Positions 27,252 through 37,749 of a stretch of DNA of 53,078 nt are shown piece after piece (position 1 is the first letter of the stretch; the number at the start of each line of letters is the position of its first letter). The translations under genes and the position numbers were made by a program. The DNA comes from Gammaproteobacteria bacterium. Lineage in GTDB: Bacteria; Pseudomonadota; Gammaproteobacteria; Chromatiales; Chromatiaceae. Location of the stretch: contig JALORY010000002.1 of NCBI GenBank assembly GCA_025458675.1, positions 1 to 53,078 of the forward strand. Direction: 5' to 3'. The notes beneath the pieces were generated by a model, which made no database searches, was not told the DNA's origin, and saw only the letters and a list, made by a program, of their open reading frames with translations.

Positions 27252-28385
27252 TCAACATTTCTTAATAAATCTCGACAACACATCGCAAAAATACTGCAAC
27301 TCGCTTTCCTCATTATAAAAATGAGGTGACACCCGCAGTCCGCCGCCCCGCGCCGCGCAGACGACGCCGTCAGCCGCGAGCTGCGCCACGAGCGCGGCGC
27401 CGTCGGTGCCTGCGATCCGTGCGGTGACGATGCCCGACCAGCGCGCCGGGTCGGACGAACCGAGCAGGTCCATGCCGGGAATTGCCTCCAGGGCGGCGCG
27501 CAGGGTGGCGGCGTGTCCGCGGATCGCCCCGGCGATCGCGTCGGCGCCGATCTCGAGCAGCAGGCCGAGGCTGGCGTCGAGGGCGTGCGCGCCGAGCAGG
27601 TTCGGGCTGCCGGCCTCGAACCGCTGCGCGGACGGTGCCAGGCGCCAGTCCGGGCGTTCGTAGTCCCCAGGGTGGGCCAGACAGTGCCAGCCGAGCTGGC
27701 GCGGCTCCAGGCGCTCGAGGACCGTGTCGCGGCAGTAGAAGACCCCGAGGCCCTCCGGGCCCAGCAGCCACTTGTGGCCGTCCGCGGCCAGGAAGTCGAT
27801 GCGGCAGGCCTCGACGTCGATTGGCAGCGCGCCCACGCCCTGAATCCCGTCCACGCACAGCAGGATCCCGCGCGCCCGGCAGAAGCGACCGAGACGCTCG
27901 AGGTCCAGGGTGAGGCCAGTCACATAGTGAACCCAGCTCACCGCCATCAGCCGGGTCGAGGCGTCGCAGGCGGCGGTCAGCGCGCCCTCGGGGTCGGCTG
28001 CCGCATTGACGTCGACGGGTCGGAACGAGACGCCGCGGTCGCCGAGGGCTTCCCAGACGACCCGGTTGGAGGGGAAGTCGCGGGCAATGCCGACGACCGA
28101 GTCCCCGGATTGCCAGGGCAGCCCGAAAGCGACGATCGACAGGCCCTCGGAGGTGTTCTTGACGAGCGCGATCTCGTCGATGCTGCGCGCGCCGAGAAGC
28201 AGGCGGAGCCGCTCGCGCAGGCGGTGCTCGGTGGCGAGCCAGCGCGCGTAGTGGAGCGCACCCGAGGTCGCGTTCTCGGCGGCGAACCGGGCGACGGCAT
28301 CGGCGCTGCGCCGCGGCCAAGGCGCCACGGCAGCGTGGTTCAGGTAGACCAACCCCGGGGCGAGCCCGAACTCGTCATTGCGCAT
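27252..28385 (-). CDS. Class-V aminotransferase-fold PLP enzyme (SufS/isopenicillin-N-epimerase-like)
   Basis: YLNHAAVAPWP, SWVHYVTGLTLDL, CVDGIQGVGALPIDV, AADGHKWLLGPEGLGVFY (PLP lysine). Confidence 0.9.
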   Translation of the reverse strand: MRNDEFGLAPGLVYLNHAAVAPWPRRSADAVARFAAENATSGALHYARWLATEHRLRERLRLLLGARSIDEIALVKNTSEGLSIVAFGLPWQSGDSVVGIARDFPSNRVVWEALGDRGVSFRPVDVNAAADPEGALTAACDASTRLMAVSWVHYVTGLTLDLERLGRFCRARGILLCVDGIQGVGALPIDVEACRIDFLAADGHKWLLGPEGLGVFYCRDTVLERLEPRQLGWHCLAHPGDYERPDWRLAPSAQRFEAGSPNLLGAHALDASLGLLLEIGADAIAGAIRGHAATLRAALEAIPGMDLLGSSDPARWSGIVTARIAGTDGAALVAQLAADGVVCAARGGGLRVSPHFYNEESELQYFCDVLSRFIKKC

Positions 28386-28486
28386 AATGTATATTATGTC
28401 AACTTATGGGTGCGCGGCCGGAAGGCGCATTCGCCGTGCCCCTCGGCCCCAAGTCGTGGTCACCCCGCGCCCGCGACGCCGACGCG

Positions 28487-29026
28487 TCACGGCATGAACG
28501 GGTTCATCGCCCCCATGGGGCCGGCGAACTGATGGACGCTGTTGCGGATCCCCGCGACGCCGCCGAGCATGCTGTGCACGCGCTGGTCGATGACGAGCAT
28601 CCCGTGACCCATCGGCGCCATCTCCCGGTCGATCGTCCCGACGTGGGTGGTGATCGCGTCCATGGCGTCGCCGATGCGCGGCATGTTGGAGCCGATCGAG
28701 GTCATGTGCGCGGCGATGGGCTCCATGTTGGCGATCCGCCAGTCCATCGAGTCCATCTGCTGCGCGATCGCGGCCATGTCGCCGTCGATCCCGCGCAGCT
28801 TGCCGTACATCGAGTCCATGGCCACCACGATCTCCTGGAGGTCGTTGTACAGGACCTGGATGTAGGAGATGTTGAACAGCGCGAGCACGGCCAGGAGGAC
28901 CGAGACGACGATGGTCACCAGGTCGGTGATCCGGAAGTGGCGATAGCGCTCGTCGATGTGCAGCTGGGTCTCCCGCCCCAGGCGGGCGATCACCTCGACC
29001 CACGCGCGCCTCGAGTCCTCGGCCAT
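28487..29026 (-). CDS. Met-rich single-TM coiled-coil protein, unknown function (copy 1)
   Basis: N-terminal TM (LVTIVVSVLLAVLALFNISY), then Met/His-rich helical region; ends MNPFMP. Confidence 0.7.
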   Translation of the reverse strand: MAEDSRRAWVEVIARLGRETQLHIDERYRHFRITDLVTIVVSVLLAVLALFNISYIQVLYNDLQEIVVAMDSMYGKLRGIDGDMAAIAQQMDSMDWRIANMEPIAAHMTSIGSNMPRIGDAMDAITTHVGTIDREMAPMGHGMLVIDQRVHSMLGGVAGIRNSVHQFAGPMGAMNPFMP

Positions 29027-29035
29027 TTCAGCCTC

Positions 29036-29617
29036 CTAGGGGAACGGGAACATCTTGTTGAGCGAGCGCGCCGGCTGCGAGGCCCGGCCCATGTCGGCCC
29101 CCATGGCGTGGACCTCCTGGTTCATCGCGTCCATGGTCGCCGAGATGTTGCCGACATTGGCCCGCACGCCGGACATGCTGCGGGAGATGCCGTCGACGAG
29201 GCCCCGCATCTGCTCGACGTCGTCCGAGATGAAGGCCATCTGCTCGTCCATCACCGCCGCCTGCTCGCGGATGCCCTCGAGCAGCGCGACCCGCTGCTCC
29301 ATCGAGGCGATGCGGTTCGTGATCTGGCTCATCCGCTGGGAGATCGAGCTGAAGTGCCCGTTCATGCGGACGACCACGGCCGACATCTGGTTCACCTGCG
29401 AGCTCAGGGTCAGCAGCAGGATGAGGATCGAGAAGGCGATGGCGCCGAGGATGATGATGCCGGCGAGGATGCTGTAGTTGAGGCGGTCGCCGAGGCGGTT
29501 CTTGATGTCGATCTGGCTGAGGATGATCCCTTCGAACGAGCTCAGGGCCCGCAGGAACTGCTCCTGCAGGATCTTCTCGTCGCTGCTCGCCTTGGGCGGG
29601 TTGCGCCGCTCGCTCAT
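29036..29617 (-). CDS. Met-rich single-TM coiled-coil protein, unknown function (copy 2)
   Basis: TM (ILAGIIILGAIAFSILILLLTL), Met-rich helix; ends NKMFPFP like the neighbouring gene. Confidence 0.7.
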   Translation of the reverse strand: MSERRNPPKASSDEKILQEQFLRALSSFEGIILSQIDIKNRLGDRLNYSILAGIIILGAIAFSILILLLTLSSQVNQMSAVVVRMNGHFSSISQRMSQITNRIASMEQRVALLEGIREQAAVMDEQMAFISDDVEQMRGLVDGISRSMSGVRANVGNISATMDAMNQEVHAMGADMGRASQPARSLNKMFPFP

Positions 29618-29694
29618 CGGCCGGCTTCAGGTGCTTGACAGGGTTCTGGGCGCAGCATAGCACCGCCCCTGCCCTGCGCAGCCCCTCCGGTCGG

Positions 29695-30887
29695 CTAACG
29701 CTCCTCGGGCGGCCGGATGCGGCGGAACGAAAAGTAGAGCGCGACGTCGTACCCGATCTTCATGGCTGCGCCGACCACGAGGGGTGCGCCGAGCGACAGC
29801 GACTGCATGAACAGGCCGGCGAACGGCGGGCCCGCCGCCCACCCCGCCAGGCGCACGACGTTGGTCACCCCCGAGGCGAAGGTGCGTTCCTCGGGGCGCA
29901 CCATCGCCATCACGTAGGACTGGCGCGTCGGGACGTCCATCTCGACGAGTCCCTCGCGCAACAGGAACAGGACCGCGGCGGTCCAGAAATCCGGGGCGAT
30001 CGCGACGGTCGCCAGCAGGAGGCTGGAGGGGATGTGGGTGAACACCATCGTGTTCACCAGGCCGATGCGGCGTGCCAGCCAGGCGGCACCGAGGTGCGAG
30101 GCGGCGTTGAGCGCCCGGGCGCCGACGAAGAGCCAGGCGAGCGTCACCTCGTCCGCGCCGAAGCGCGCGTGGAAGAAGTACGCGACCAGAGCCGAGCCCA
30201 GGAATCCGCCAGCGAGCGCATCGACCGCGAACAGCGCCGAGATGCGGGCGACGCGGCGACGGCTCTCCGGCGCCACACGCACGGTCTCGGTACCCGTCCG
30301 CCCCGCCTCGATCCTCGGCGAAAGCCGGGCCGAGAGCACCGCCGTAACGGTCAGCAGCAGGCCACAGAGCAGGAGGACCGCGCGCAGCGACTCGACGTCG
30401 CCCGCGGCGCCGACATCTCGCAGCAGGCTCGGCAGCGCGGCGAGCAGTGCCCCGAGGGCGTGGCCGACATCCTGCAGGACGTTGTACCAGGCGAAGGCGG
30501 CGGTGCGCTCCGTCTCGCCGGTCGTCGCCGGGAGCACGGCCTGCTCGACCGCCAGCGAGGCGCCGCGGTCCCTGCCCTGCCCGTTCAGCATGCCGACGAA
30601 GGCCATCGCCGCGAGCGCGGGCAGCGCGGAGACGACGGCGGCGCCGAGCGCGCCCGCGGCGCCCAGCGTGGCGAGCACCACGAGAGTGCGGCGCCGGCCG
30701 AAGCGGTCGGCGCGGAAGGTCGAGAGCAGCAGGGCGGCCGTCATGCCTGCGAGGCCGGTGCTCACGACCAGCCCGATCTCCGCCGGCCCGAGGCCGAGCC
30801 GGGCCAGGTACAGCCCGAGCAGCACCCCGACCGTCCCCGTCGCCACCGCGCGGAGGAAGGCGGCGGCGTAGATCAGTCGGCGGTCCG

Positions 30888-30891
<4 letters not shown>
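29695..30891 (-). CDS. Major facilitator superfamily transporter
   Basis: About 12 hydrophobic segments; [16 protein letters not shown] loop between TM2 and TM3; TTG start overlapping the cysS stop. Confidence 0.85.
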
Positions 30892-32273
<1,382 letters not shown>

Positions 32274-32426
32274 GGCCGTGGTCCGTGGCGCCGGCGGCGC
32301 CGGCAGCGTGCGAAGGCCGCGATGGTAAACGAGCAGGGGCCGCGCGGCCACGCGACGCGCCCCGTTTGGCGGCGCGGAGGTGCGCCGCTATGATGGCGCG
32401 CCACCCCCACCCGAGGATCCCAGACG

Positions 32427-32993
32427 ATGCCCCGTTTCCTTCGCGCCCTGTTCCCCGCCCTGCTGCTGTTCGCGCTCGCCGCCCCGGCATCCGCCGAAGC
32501 GGTCCGTGTCCTGATGGAGACCAGCAAGGGGCCGATCACGCTGGAGCTCTACCCGGACAAGGCGCCGCAGACGGTCGAGAACTTCCTGCGCTACGTGGAC
32601 GACGGCTTCTACGATGGCACCGTCTTTCACCGCGTCATCCCGAAATTCATGATCCAGGGCGGCGGCTTCACGCCGGCGATGGAGCAGAAGAAGACCCGCG
32701 AGCCCGTCAAGAACGAGGCGAAGAACGGCCTCAAGAATCAGCGGTGGACGATCGCCATGGCGCGCACCTCGGACCCGCACTCCGCGACCGCGCAGTTCTT
32801 CATCAACCACAAGGACAACGACTTCCTCGACTACCCCGGCCAGGACGGCTGGGGCTACACGGTGTTCGGCAAGGTGATCGCCGGCACGGAGACGGTGGAT
32901 GCGATCGCGGCGGTGCCGACCGGCAACCGCGGCGGCCACCAGAACGTGCCGACCGATCCCGTCGTCATCACCTCCGCGAAGCGCGTGAAGTGA
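32427..32993 (+). CDS. Periplasmic cyclophilin-type peptidyl-prolyl isomerase
   Basis: Signal peptide; [39 protein letters not shown]. Confidence 0.93.
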   Translation: MPRFLRALFPALLLFALAAPASAEAVRVLMETSKGPITLELYPDKAPQTVENFLRYVDDGFYDGTVFHRVIPKFMIQGGGFTPAMEQKKTREPVKNEAKNGLKNQRWTIAMARTSDPHSATAQFFINHKDNDFLDYPGQDGWGYTVFGKVIAGTETVDAIAAVPTGNRGGHQNVPTDPVVITSAKRVK

Positions 32994-33029
32994 CCCGGCG
33001 CACCTGACTCCGACACCCGAGGACACCCC

Positions 33030-33518
33030 ATGATCACGCTCAAGACCAGCCACGGCGACATCGTCATCGCGCTCGACGAGGAGAAGGCGCCGAAGACCTG
33101 CGAGAACTTCAGACAGTACGTCCGCGACGGCCACTACGACGGCACGATCTTCCACCGCGTCATCGACGGCTTCATGATCCAGGGGGGCGGCTTCAACGAG
33201 CACATGATGCAGAAGCACACGCGCGACCCGATCGAGAACGAGGCGAAGAACGGGCTCTCGAACCGCGCCGGCACGATCGCGATGGCGCGCACGATGAAGC
33301 CCCACTCGGCGACCGCGCAGTTCTTCATCAACGTCAGCGACAACGCCTTCCTCGACTACCCCGGCCAGGACGGCTGGGGCTACTGCGTGTTCGGCCGCGT
33401 GGTCGAGGGCATGGACGTCGTCAACCGCATCAAGGGCGTGAAGACGCACACGCACCAGGGGCACCAGGACGTGCCGGTGGAGGCCGTGGTGATCGAGCAG
33501 GCGACGGCGAACGACTGA
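33030..33518 (+). CDS. ppiB: Cytoplasmic cyclophilin-type peptidyl-prolyl isomerase
   Basis: [38 protein letters not shown]; no signal peptide. Confidence 0.95.
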   Translation: MITLKTSHGDIVIALDEEKAPKTCENFRQYVRDGHYDGTIFHRVIDGFMIQGGGFNEHMMQKHTRDPIENEAKNGLSNRAGTIAMARTMKPHSATAQFFINVSDNAFLDYPGQDGWGYCVFGRVVEGMDVVNRIKGVKTHTHQGHQDVPVEAVVIEQATAND

Positions 33519-33557
33519 GCGCCGGCCGGCCCCGCGGCCTGCGACGACGAGGCGATC

Positions 33558-34286
33558 ATGGCGCCCGAAGACCTGCTCATCTCCGACCTCCATCTGGCGG
33601 CAGAGCGCCCACGCACGCTGGAGCTGTTTCTGCGCTTCGCCCGCGAGCGCGCCGCGCGGGCGCGCACGCTCTACGTGCTCGGCGACCTCTTCGACGCCTG
33701 GATCGGCGACGACGACGACAGCGCCCTCGCGGTCGCGGTGCGCGGGGCCCTGCGCGCGCTCGCCGACGCGGGCGTGCGCATCCGCTTCCAGGCCGGCAAC
33801 CGGGACTTCCTGGTGGGCGAGCGGTTCGCCGCCGCGACCGGCGTCGAGCTGCTGCCGGAGGCCGCCGTCGTCGACCTCGCCGGCCAGCCGACCCTGCTCA
33901 TGCACGGCGACCTGCTTTGCACCGACGACGTCGACTACCAGCAGGCGCGACGCCTCCTGCGCAGCCCGCCGTTCGTCGCCGACTTTCTCGCCAGGCCCAT
34001 CGCCGCCCGCCTGGCCATCGCGGCGGAGTACCGCCGGCGCAGCGGAGAGGCCACTTCCCTCAAGGCCGAGGACATCATGGACGTGAACGCGGCGGCCGTC
34101 GTCGACGCGATGCGGGCCCACGGCGTGCGGCGCCTGGTTCACGGCCACACCCACCGCCCGGGCCGACACGCCCTCGCCGTCGACGAAGCGCCTGCCGAGC
34201 GGATCGTGCTCGCCCAGTGGCACGAGGACGGGGGCGAGTGCCTGCGCTGCGACGCCGACGGCATCGCCGTCGAGCCCGTGCGCTGA
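33558..34286 (+). CDS. lpxH: UDP-2,3-diacylglucosamine diphosphatase
   Basis: LLISDLHL, LGDLFDAWIGDDD, AGNRDFL, MHGDLLCTDD, VHGHTHRP. Confidence 0.95.
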   Translation: MAPEDLLISDLHLAAERPRTLELFLRFARERAARARTLYVLGDLFDAWIGDDDDSALAVAVRGALRALADAGVRIRFQAGNRDFLVGERFAAATGVELLPEAAVVDLAGQPTLLMHGDLLCTDDVDYQQARRLLRSPPFVADFLARPIAARLAIAAEYRRRSGEATSLKAEDIMDVNAAAVVDAMRAHGVRRLVHGHTHRPGRHALAVDEAPAERIVLAQWHEDGGECLRCDADGIAVEPVR

Positions 34287-34323
34287 CGCGCGGGCTTCGG
34301 GCCTGCCGGGCTCCGGCCTCCCC

Positions 34324-35208
34324 GTGACCGCCGCGAGCACGCGCGTGCGCGACGCGTCTTCGTTCGTGACGCTCCCAAGCGGGCGGCGTCTCGCTTATGC
34401 GGAGGCGGGAGACCCGGACGGGGTGCCCGTCGTCGTGTTTCACGGTCTGCCCGGATCCCGGCTGCAGCAGCACCCCGACGACTCGATCGCCCGCAACGCA
34501 GGCGCATGGCTGATCCACGTCGACCGACCGGGATTCGGCCGCTCGGATCCCTGCCCCGGGCGCACGCTCGACGCCTGGCCGCGCGACGTCGCGGCCCTCG
34601 CGGACGCGCTCGCGCTCGGGCGCTTCGCCGTCGTCGGCCTCTCGGGCGGCGGGCCGTTCGCCCTGGCCTGTGCCGCCCTGCTCGGCGAGCGCCTGACGCG
34701 AGTCGCCGTCGTCAGCGGAGTCGGCTCGCCGGGCTCCATGCCCATGCGCGGCACGACCCTCCCCGTCTGGCTCGCCTTCGGCATGGCTCACGCGAGCCCC
34801 TGGCTGCTCTCGGCCGCGCTCGGGGCGGCGGCGCAGCTGGGGAGGGCGTACCCCGACCGGTACCTGGACGTCGTCGCCTCCCACATGGCCCCGGCCGACC
34901 GGCCGATCCTCGCGCGTCCCGAGGTCCGCGCGATGTACGCCCGCGACCTCCCCGAAGCCTTCCGCCAGGGCACGGGCGCGATGGTCGACGACCTGTCGCT
35001 GCTGTCGCGGCCCTGGGACCTGCCGCTCGAACGGGTGAGCGTTCCGGTCAGGTTCTGGCACGGCGACGCGGACCGGATGGTGCCGGTCAGCGCCGCGCAG
35101 CACCTTGCCGCCGCGACGCCGGGGGCAACGCTGACCCTGTGCCAAGGCGAAGGGCATTTCCTGATCCTCGACCGCTGGGCCGAGGTGTTGCGCTGGGGCG
35201 TTGCCTGA
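34324..35208 (+). CDS. Alpha/beta hydrolase
   Basis: FHGLPGSR, VVGLSGGGPFALACAA nucleophile elbow, C-terminal HGDADRMVP and GEGHF. Confidence 0.88.
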   Translation: MTAASTRVRDASSFVTLPSGRRLAYAEAGDPDGVPVVVFHGLPGSRLQQHPDDSIARNAGAWLIHVDRPGFGRSDPCPGRTLDAWPRDVAALADALALGRFAVVGLSGGGPFALACAALLGERLTRVAVVSGVGSPGSMPMRGTTLPVWLAFGMAHASPWLLSAALGAAAQLGRAYPDRYLDVVASHMAPADRPILARPEVRAMYARDLPEAFRQGTGAMVDDLSLLSRPWDLPLERVSVPVRFWHGDADRMVPVSAAQHLAAATPGATLTLCQGEGHFLILDRWAEVLRWGVA

Positions 35209-35382
35209 ACCCGCCGCGAAGTGAGTGATTTGGCTCAGCCGCGCCGCGCGCGGCGCACCGGCTTGACCGGCGCCAGGCCAGGAGCGACGCGTTCGTGCGC
35301 GGCCCACGCCGCAGAGCTATCTTGGATCCGCGGCACACACGGGCTGGCGGGATCGCCCCGCCGACTCTCCTCCTCCGCATTC

Positions 35383-35403
35383 ACCCCGGCGCAACGCCGG
35401 GGT
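35383..35403. terminator. Perfect hairpin downstream of the hydrolase gene
   Basis: ACCCCGGCG-caa-CGCCGGGGT followed by GTTCGT; weak T content, so tentative. Confidence 0.4.
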
Positions 35404-35490
35404 GTTCGTCTGCGGTGCTCCGGCACGGGCGCGCGGGGGCGCTGCCGAACTGAAGCTGCAGGTAGGTAGTAACACTAAGGAGAGACAACG

Positions 35491-35613
35491 ATGGCACGGC
35501 GCGCCCGGGCCACTATCGTTGTAATGAGCATTTCCAGCTCGGCGCTCAAGGCGCCTGGCTGCCGGCCGACCGCCCTCCCCTGTCTCTCGCGCCACCGCGG
35601 AGGTGAGAGATGA
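35491..35613 (+). CDS. 40-aa small ORF coupled to the next small ORF (not in supplied ORF track)
   Basis: AAGGAGAGACAACG-ATG; translation MARRARATIVVMSISSSALKAPGCRPTALPCLSRHRGGER; stop overlaps next start as ATGA. Confidence 0.35.
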   Translation: MARRARATIVVMSISSSALKAPGCRPTALPCLSRHRGGER

Positions 35614-35804
35614 CGTACCTGCCCTTCATCGTTCGCACCCACCTCGACCTCACCGCACGCGGCTGGCACCTCGAGCAACTCGAGCGCGGGGCGCCCCCCT
35701 GGGCGCTGGCAGCCTACCGACGCGGCGAGGACGGGGTGCTCCACTACCTGCGGCGCCAGGGCGAGGTCCTCGTGCTCGTGTGCTCGCAGGAAGAGGAGGC
35801 CTGA
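35610..35804 (+). CDS. 64-aa small protein of unknown function
   Basis: GGAGGTGAGAG-ATG; MTYLPFIVRTHLDLTARGWHLEQLERGAPPWALAAYRRGEDGVLHYLRRQGEVLVLVCSQEEEA. Confidence 0.5.
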   Translation: MTYLPFIVRTHLDLTARGWHLEQLERGAPPWALAAYRRGEDGVLHYLRRQGEVLVLVCSQEEEA

Positions 35805-35830
35805 CGCGCGCCGCCTGACCGCAGCGGGTC

Positions 35831-36643
35831 TCAGGTGACCTGGCCGCACATCGCCTGAAGCCGCTCGAGCTCGCTCTCGGAGAAGCCCGCCGCGCGCCGC
35901 GCTTCGAGGTGCAGCGGGCAGCGCAGCTCGCCGCGCAGGAACTCCTCGAGCAGCGCGAAGTAGGTCGGTTCCGGGTCGAGGCCGCGTTGCCCGCAGAGGA
36001 ATCTGAACCAGCGCGTGCCCGCGGCGACGTGGCCGATCTCGTCGCGCAGGATGATCACGAGCAGGTCGGCGGTGCGATCGTCCCCCGCCCGGCGCAGACG
36101 CTGCATGATGCCGGGCGTCACGTCGAGCCCCCGGGCCTCCAGCACGCGCGGCACCAGTGCCATGCGTGCGAGGGGATCGTGCGCGGTGCGGCGCGCCATG
36201 TCCCAGAGTCCGCCGTGCGCGGCAAAGTCGCCGTAGTCGTGGCCGAGCTCGCGCAGCCGATCGCGAAGGAGACGGAAGTGCTCACCTTCTTCCGCCGCCA
36301 CGCCGATCCAGTCGCCGTAGAACGCATCCGGCAGGTCGCGGAACCGGTAGACGGCGTCGCACGCGAGGTTGATCGCGTTGAACTCGATGTGGGCGACGGC
36401 GTGCACCAGGGCGGCACGGCCTTCGGCGGTGCCGAGACTGCGCTTGGGCAGACTGCGCGCGTCCACCAGCGCCGGGCGCGGGGGGCGCCCCGCCTCGACG
36501 ACCTCCGGCAGAATGGCGTCGCAGCCGACCGCCAGCGTGCCCGCGCGCCATGCGTCGCGCAGCGCGATCGCCAGGGCGGACTTGCGCTCCGGATCCGGCT
36601 CGACCAGGCAGGCGTGTGCAGCGGCATAGACGGTTCGACTCAT
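35831..36643 (-). CDS. DUF455 family ferritin-like protein
   Basis: HIEFNAINLACDAVYRF...EEGEHFRLL...LRDEIGHVAAGTRWF di-iron-type E/ExxH motifs. Confidence 0.85.
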   Translation of the reverse strand: MSRTVYAAAHACLVEPDPERKSALAIALRDAWRAGTLAVGCDAILPEVVEAGRPPRPALVDARSLPKRSLGTAEGRAALVHAVAHIEFNAINLACDAVYRFRDLPDAFYGDWIGVAAEEGEHFRLLRDRLRELGHDYGDFAAHGGLWDMARRTAHDPLARMALVPRVLEARGLDVTPGIMQRLRRAGDDRTADLLVIILRDEIGHVAAGTRWFRFLCGQRGLDPEPTYFALLEEFLRGELRCPLHLEARRAAGFSESELERLQAMCGQVT

Positions 36644-36819
36644 TCCCCACGCTCCTCACGGCACCCGGACGCCACGGCGTCGACGGTGCCCTTCCCCGCG
36701 CCCCGGGGCCCGTAAGCCTTGTGTGCTAGACTCGCGCCGCCCGACCCGCCGGCGCCGTCCAGGCGGCCGCGTCGCACCCGACCCTGTCGCACGCCCCCCA
36801 GACCCCCGAGGGCAGGACC

Positions 36820-37749
36820 TTGGAAAGCATAAAGCTACGCCGGAACTACAGCCGCAACGTCCTGCTGCGGATGGTCTTCCTGGGCTCGATCGCCGGCGCC
36901 CTCATCCTCTACAACTGGCCCTTCCTGTCGGAGCTCTACCTCAAGCGGCAGGAGACGCCGGTCGGCCTGATCATCAACGGCTTCATCATTGCGCTGTTCG
37001 GGCTCGGCCTGGCGCGGCTCGTGGTCAACTTCGTCTTCTACATGCGGGAAGAAGGTGCCGTCATGCGCTTTCTCTCGAACCTCGAGCGCAGCCCGGACGA
37101 GCCCCTGCGCGGAGTGCCCCGCCGCAGCATGATGGCGCGCCGCTACCTCACGATGCAGGAGCTGCACGACTCGCACACGCCGATCTACCAGAGCGTCCTC
37201 GCCTCGACCGTGGTCGCGAGCGAGAGCAGCCGGGCGAGCTTCCCCAAATACGTCAACAACATCCTGATCCTGCTCGGCGCCTTCGGCACGATCGTGGCGC
37301 TGTCGGTCGCCCTCGTCGGCGCCTCCCAGATGCTCGAGAAGATGGCCAGCGCCTCGGGCGTCGGCACCGTGCTGCACGGCATGTCGACCGCGGCGAACGC
37401 GACGATCACCGCGATCACCTGCTACGTCTTCTTCAGCTACTTCTACCTCAAGCACCTCGACGTCCAGACCCAGCTCATCGGCGCCGTCGAGCAGATCACC
37501 ACCGTCTACCTGCTGCCGCGCTTCCAGGTCCAGACCGACAGCGTGCTGTACGAGTTCACCGGCCTCATCCGCTCTCTGCAGGGTCTCGTGACCCAGATGG
37601 AGCAGTCGCAGCGCGTGTTCGCCGAAGTCGACAAGCACTTCATCAACGTCGCCGAGGCGTACCGCACCCGGGTGCAGTCGCTCAGCGAGGACCTCGAGTC
37701 CATCAAGCACCTGCTGCGCGTGGGATTCCGTCTGAGCGAGCGGGAATGA
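36820..37749 (+). CDS. MotA/TolQ/ExbB-like inner-membrane protein
   Basis: TM segments with LGAFGTIVALSVALVGASQML and GMSTAANATITAITCYVFFSYFYLK; TTG start. Confidence 0.7.
   Translation: MESIKLRRNYSRNVLLRMVFLGSIAGALILYNWPFLSELYLKRQETPVGLIINGFIIALFGLGLARLVVNFVFYMREEGAVMRFLSNLERSPDEPLRGVPRRSMMARRYLTMQELHDSHTPIYQSVLASTVVASESSRASFPKYVNNILILLGAFGTIVALSVALVGASQMLEKMASASGVGTVLHGMSTAANATITAITCYVFFSYFYLKHLDVQTQLIGAVEQITTVYLLPRFQVQTDSVLYEFTGLIRSLQGLVTQMEQSQRVFAEVDKHFINVAEAYRTRVQSLSEDLESIKHLLRVGFRLSERE

Noticed and set aside
35320-35403. tRNA-like or tmRNA-like sequence (…CTCTCCTCCTCCGCA…)
   Set aside because: No T-loop GTTCRANYC, no acceptor pairing or cloverleaf; only a simple hairpin is supported.
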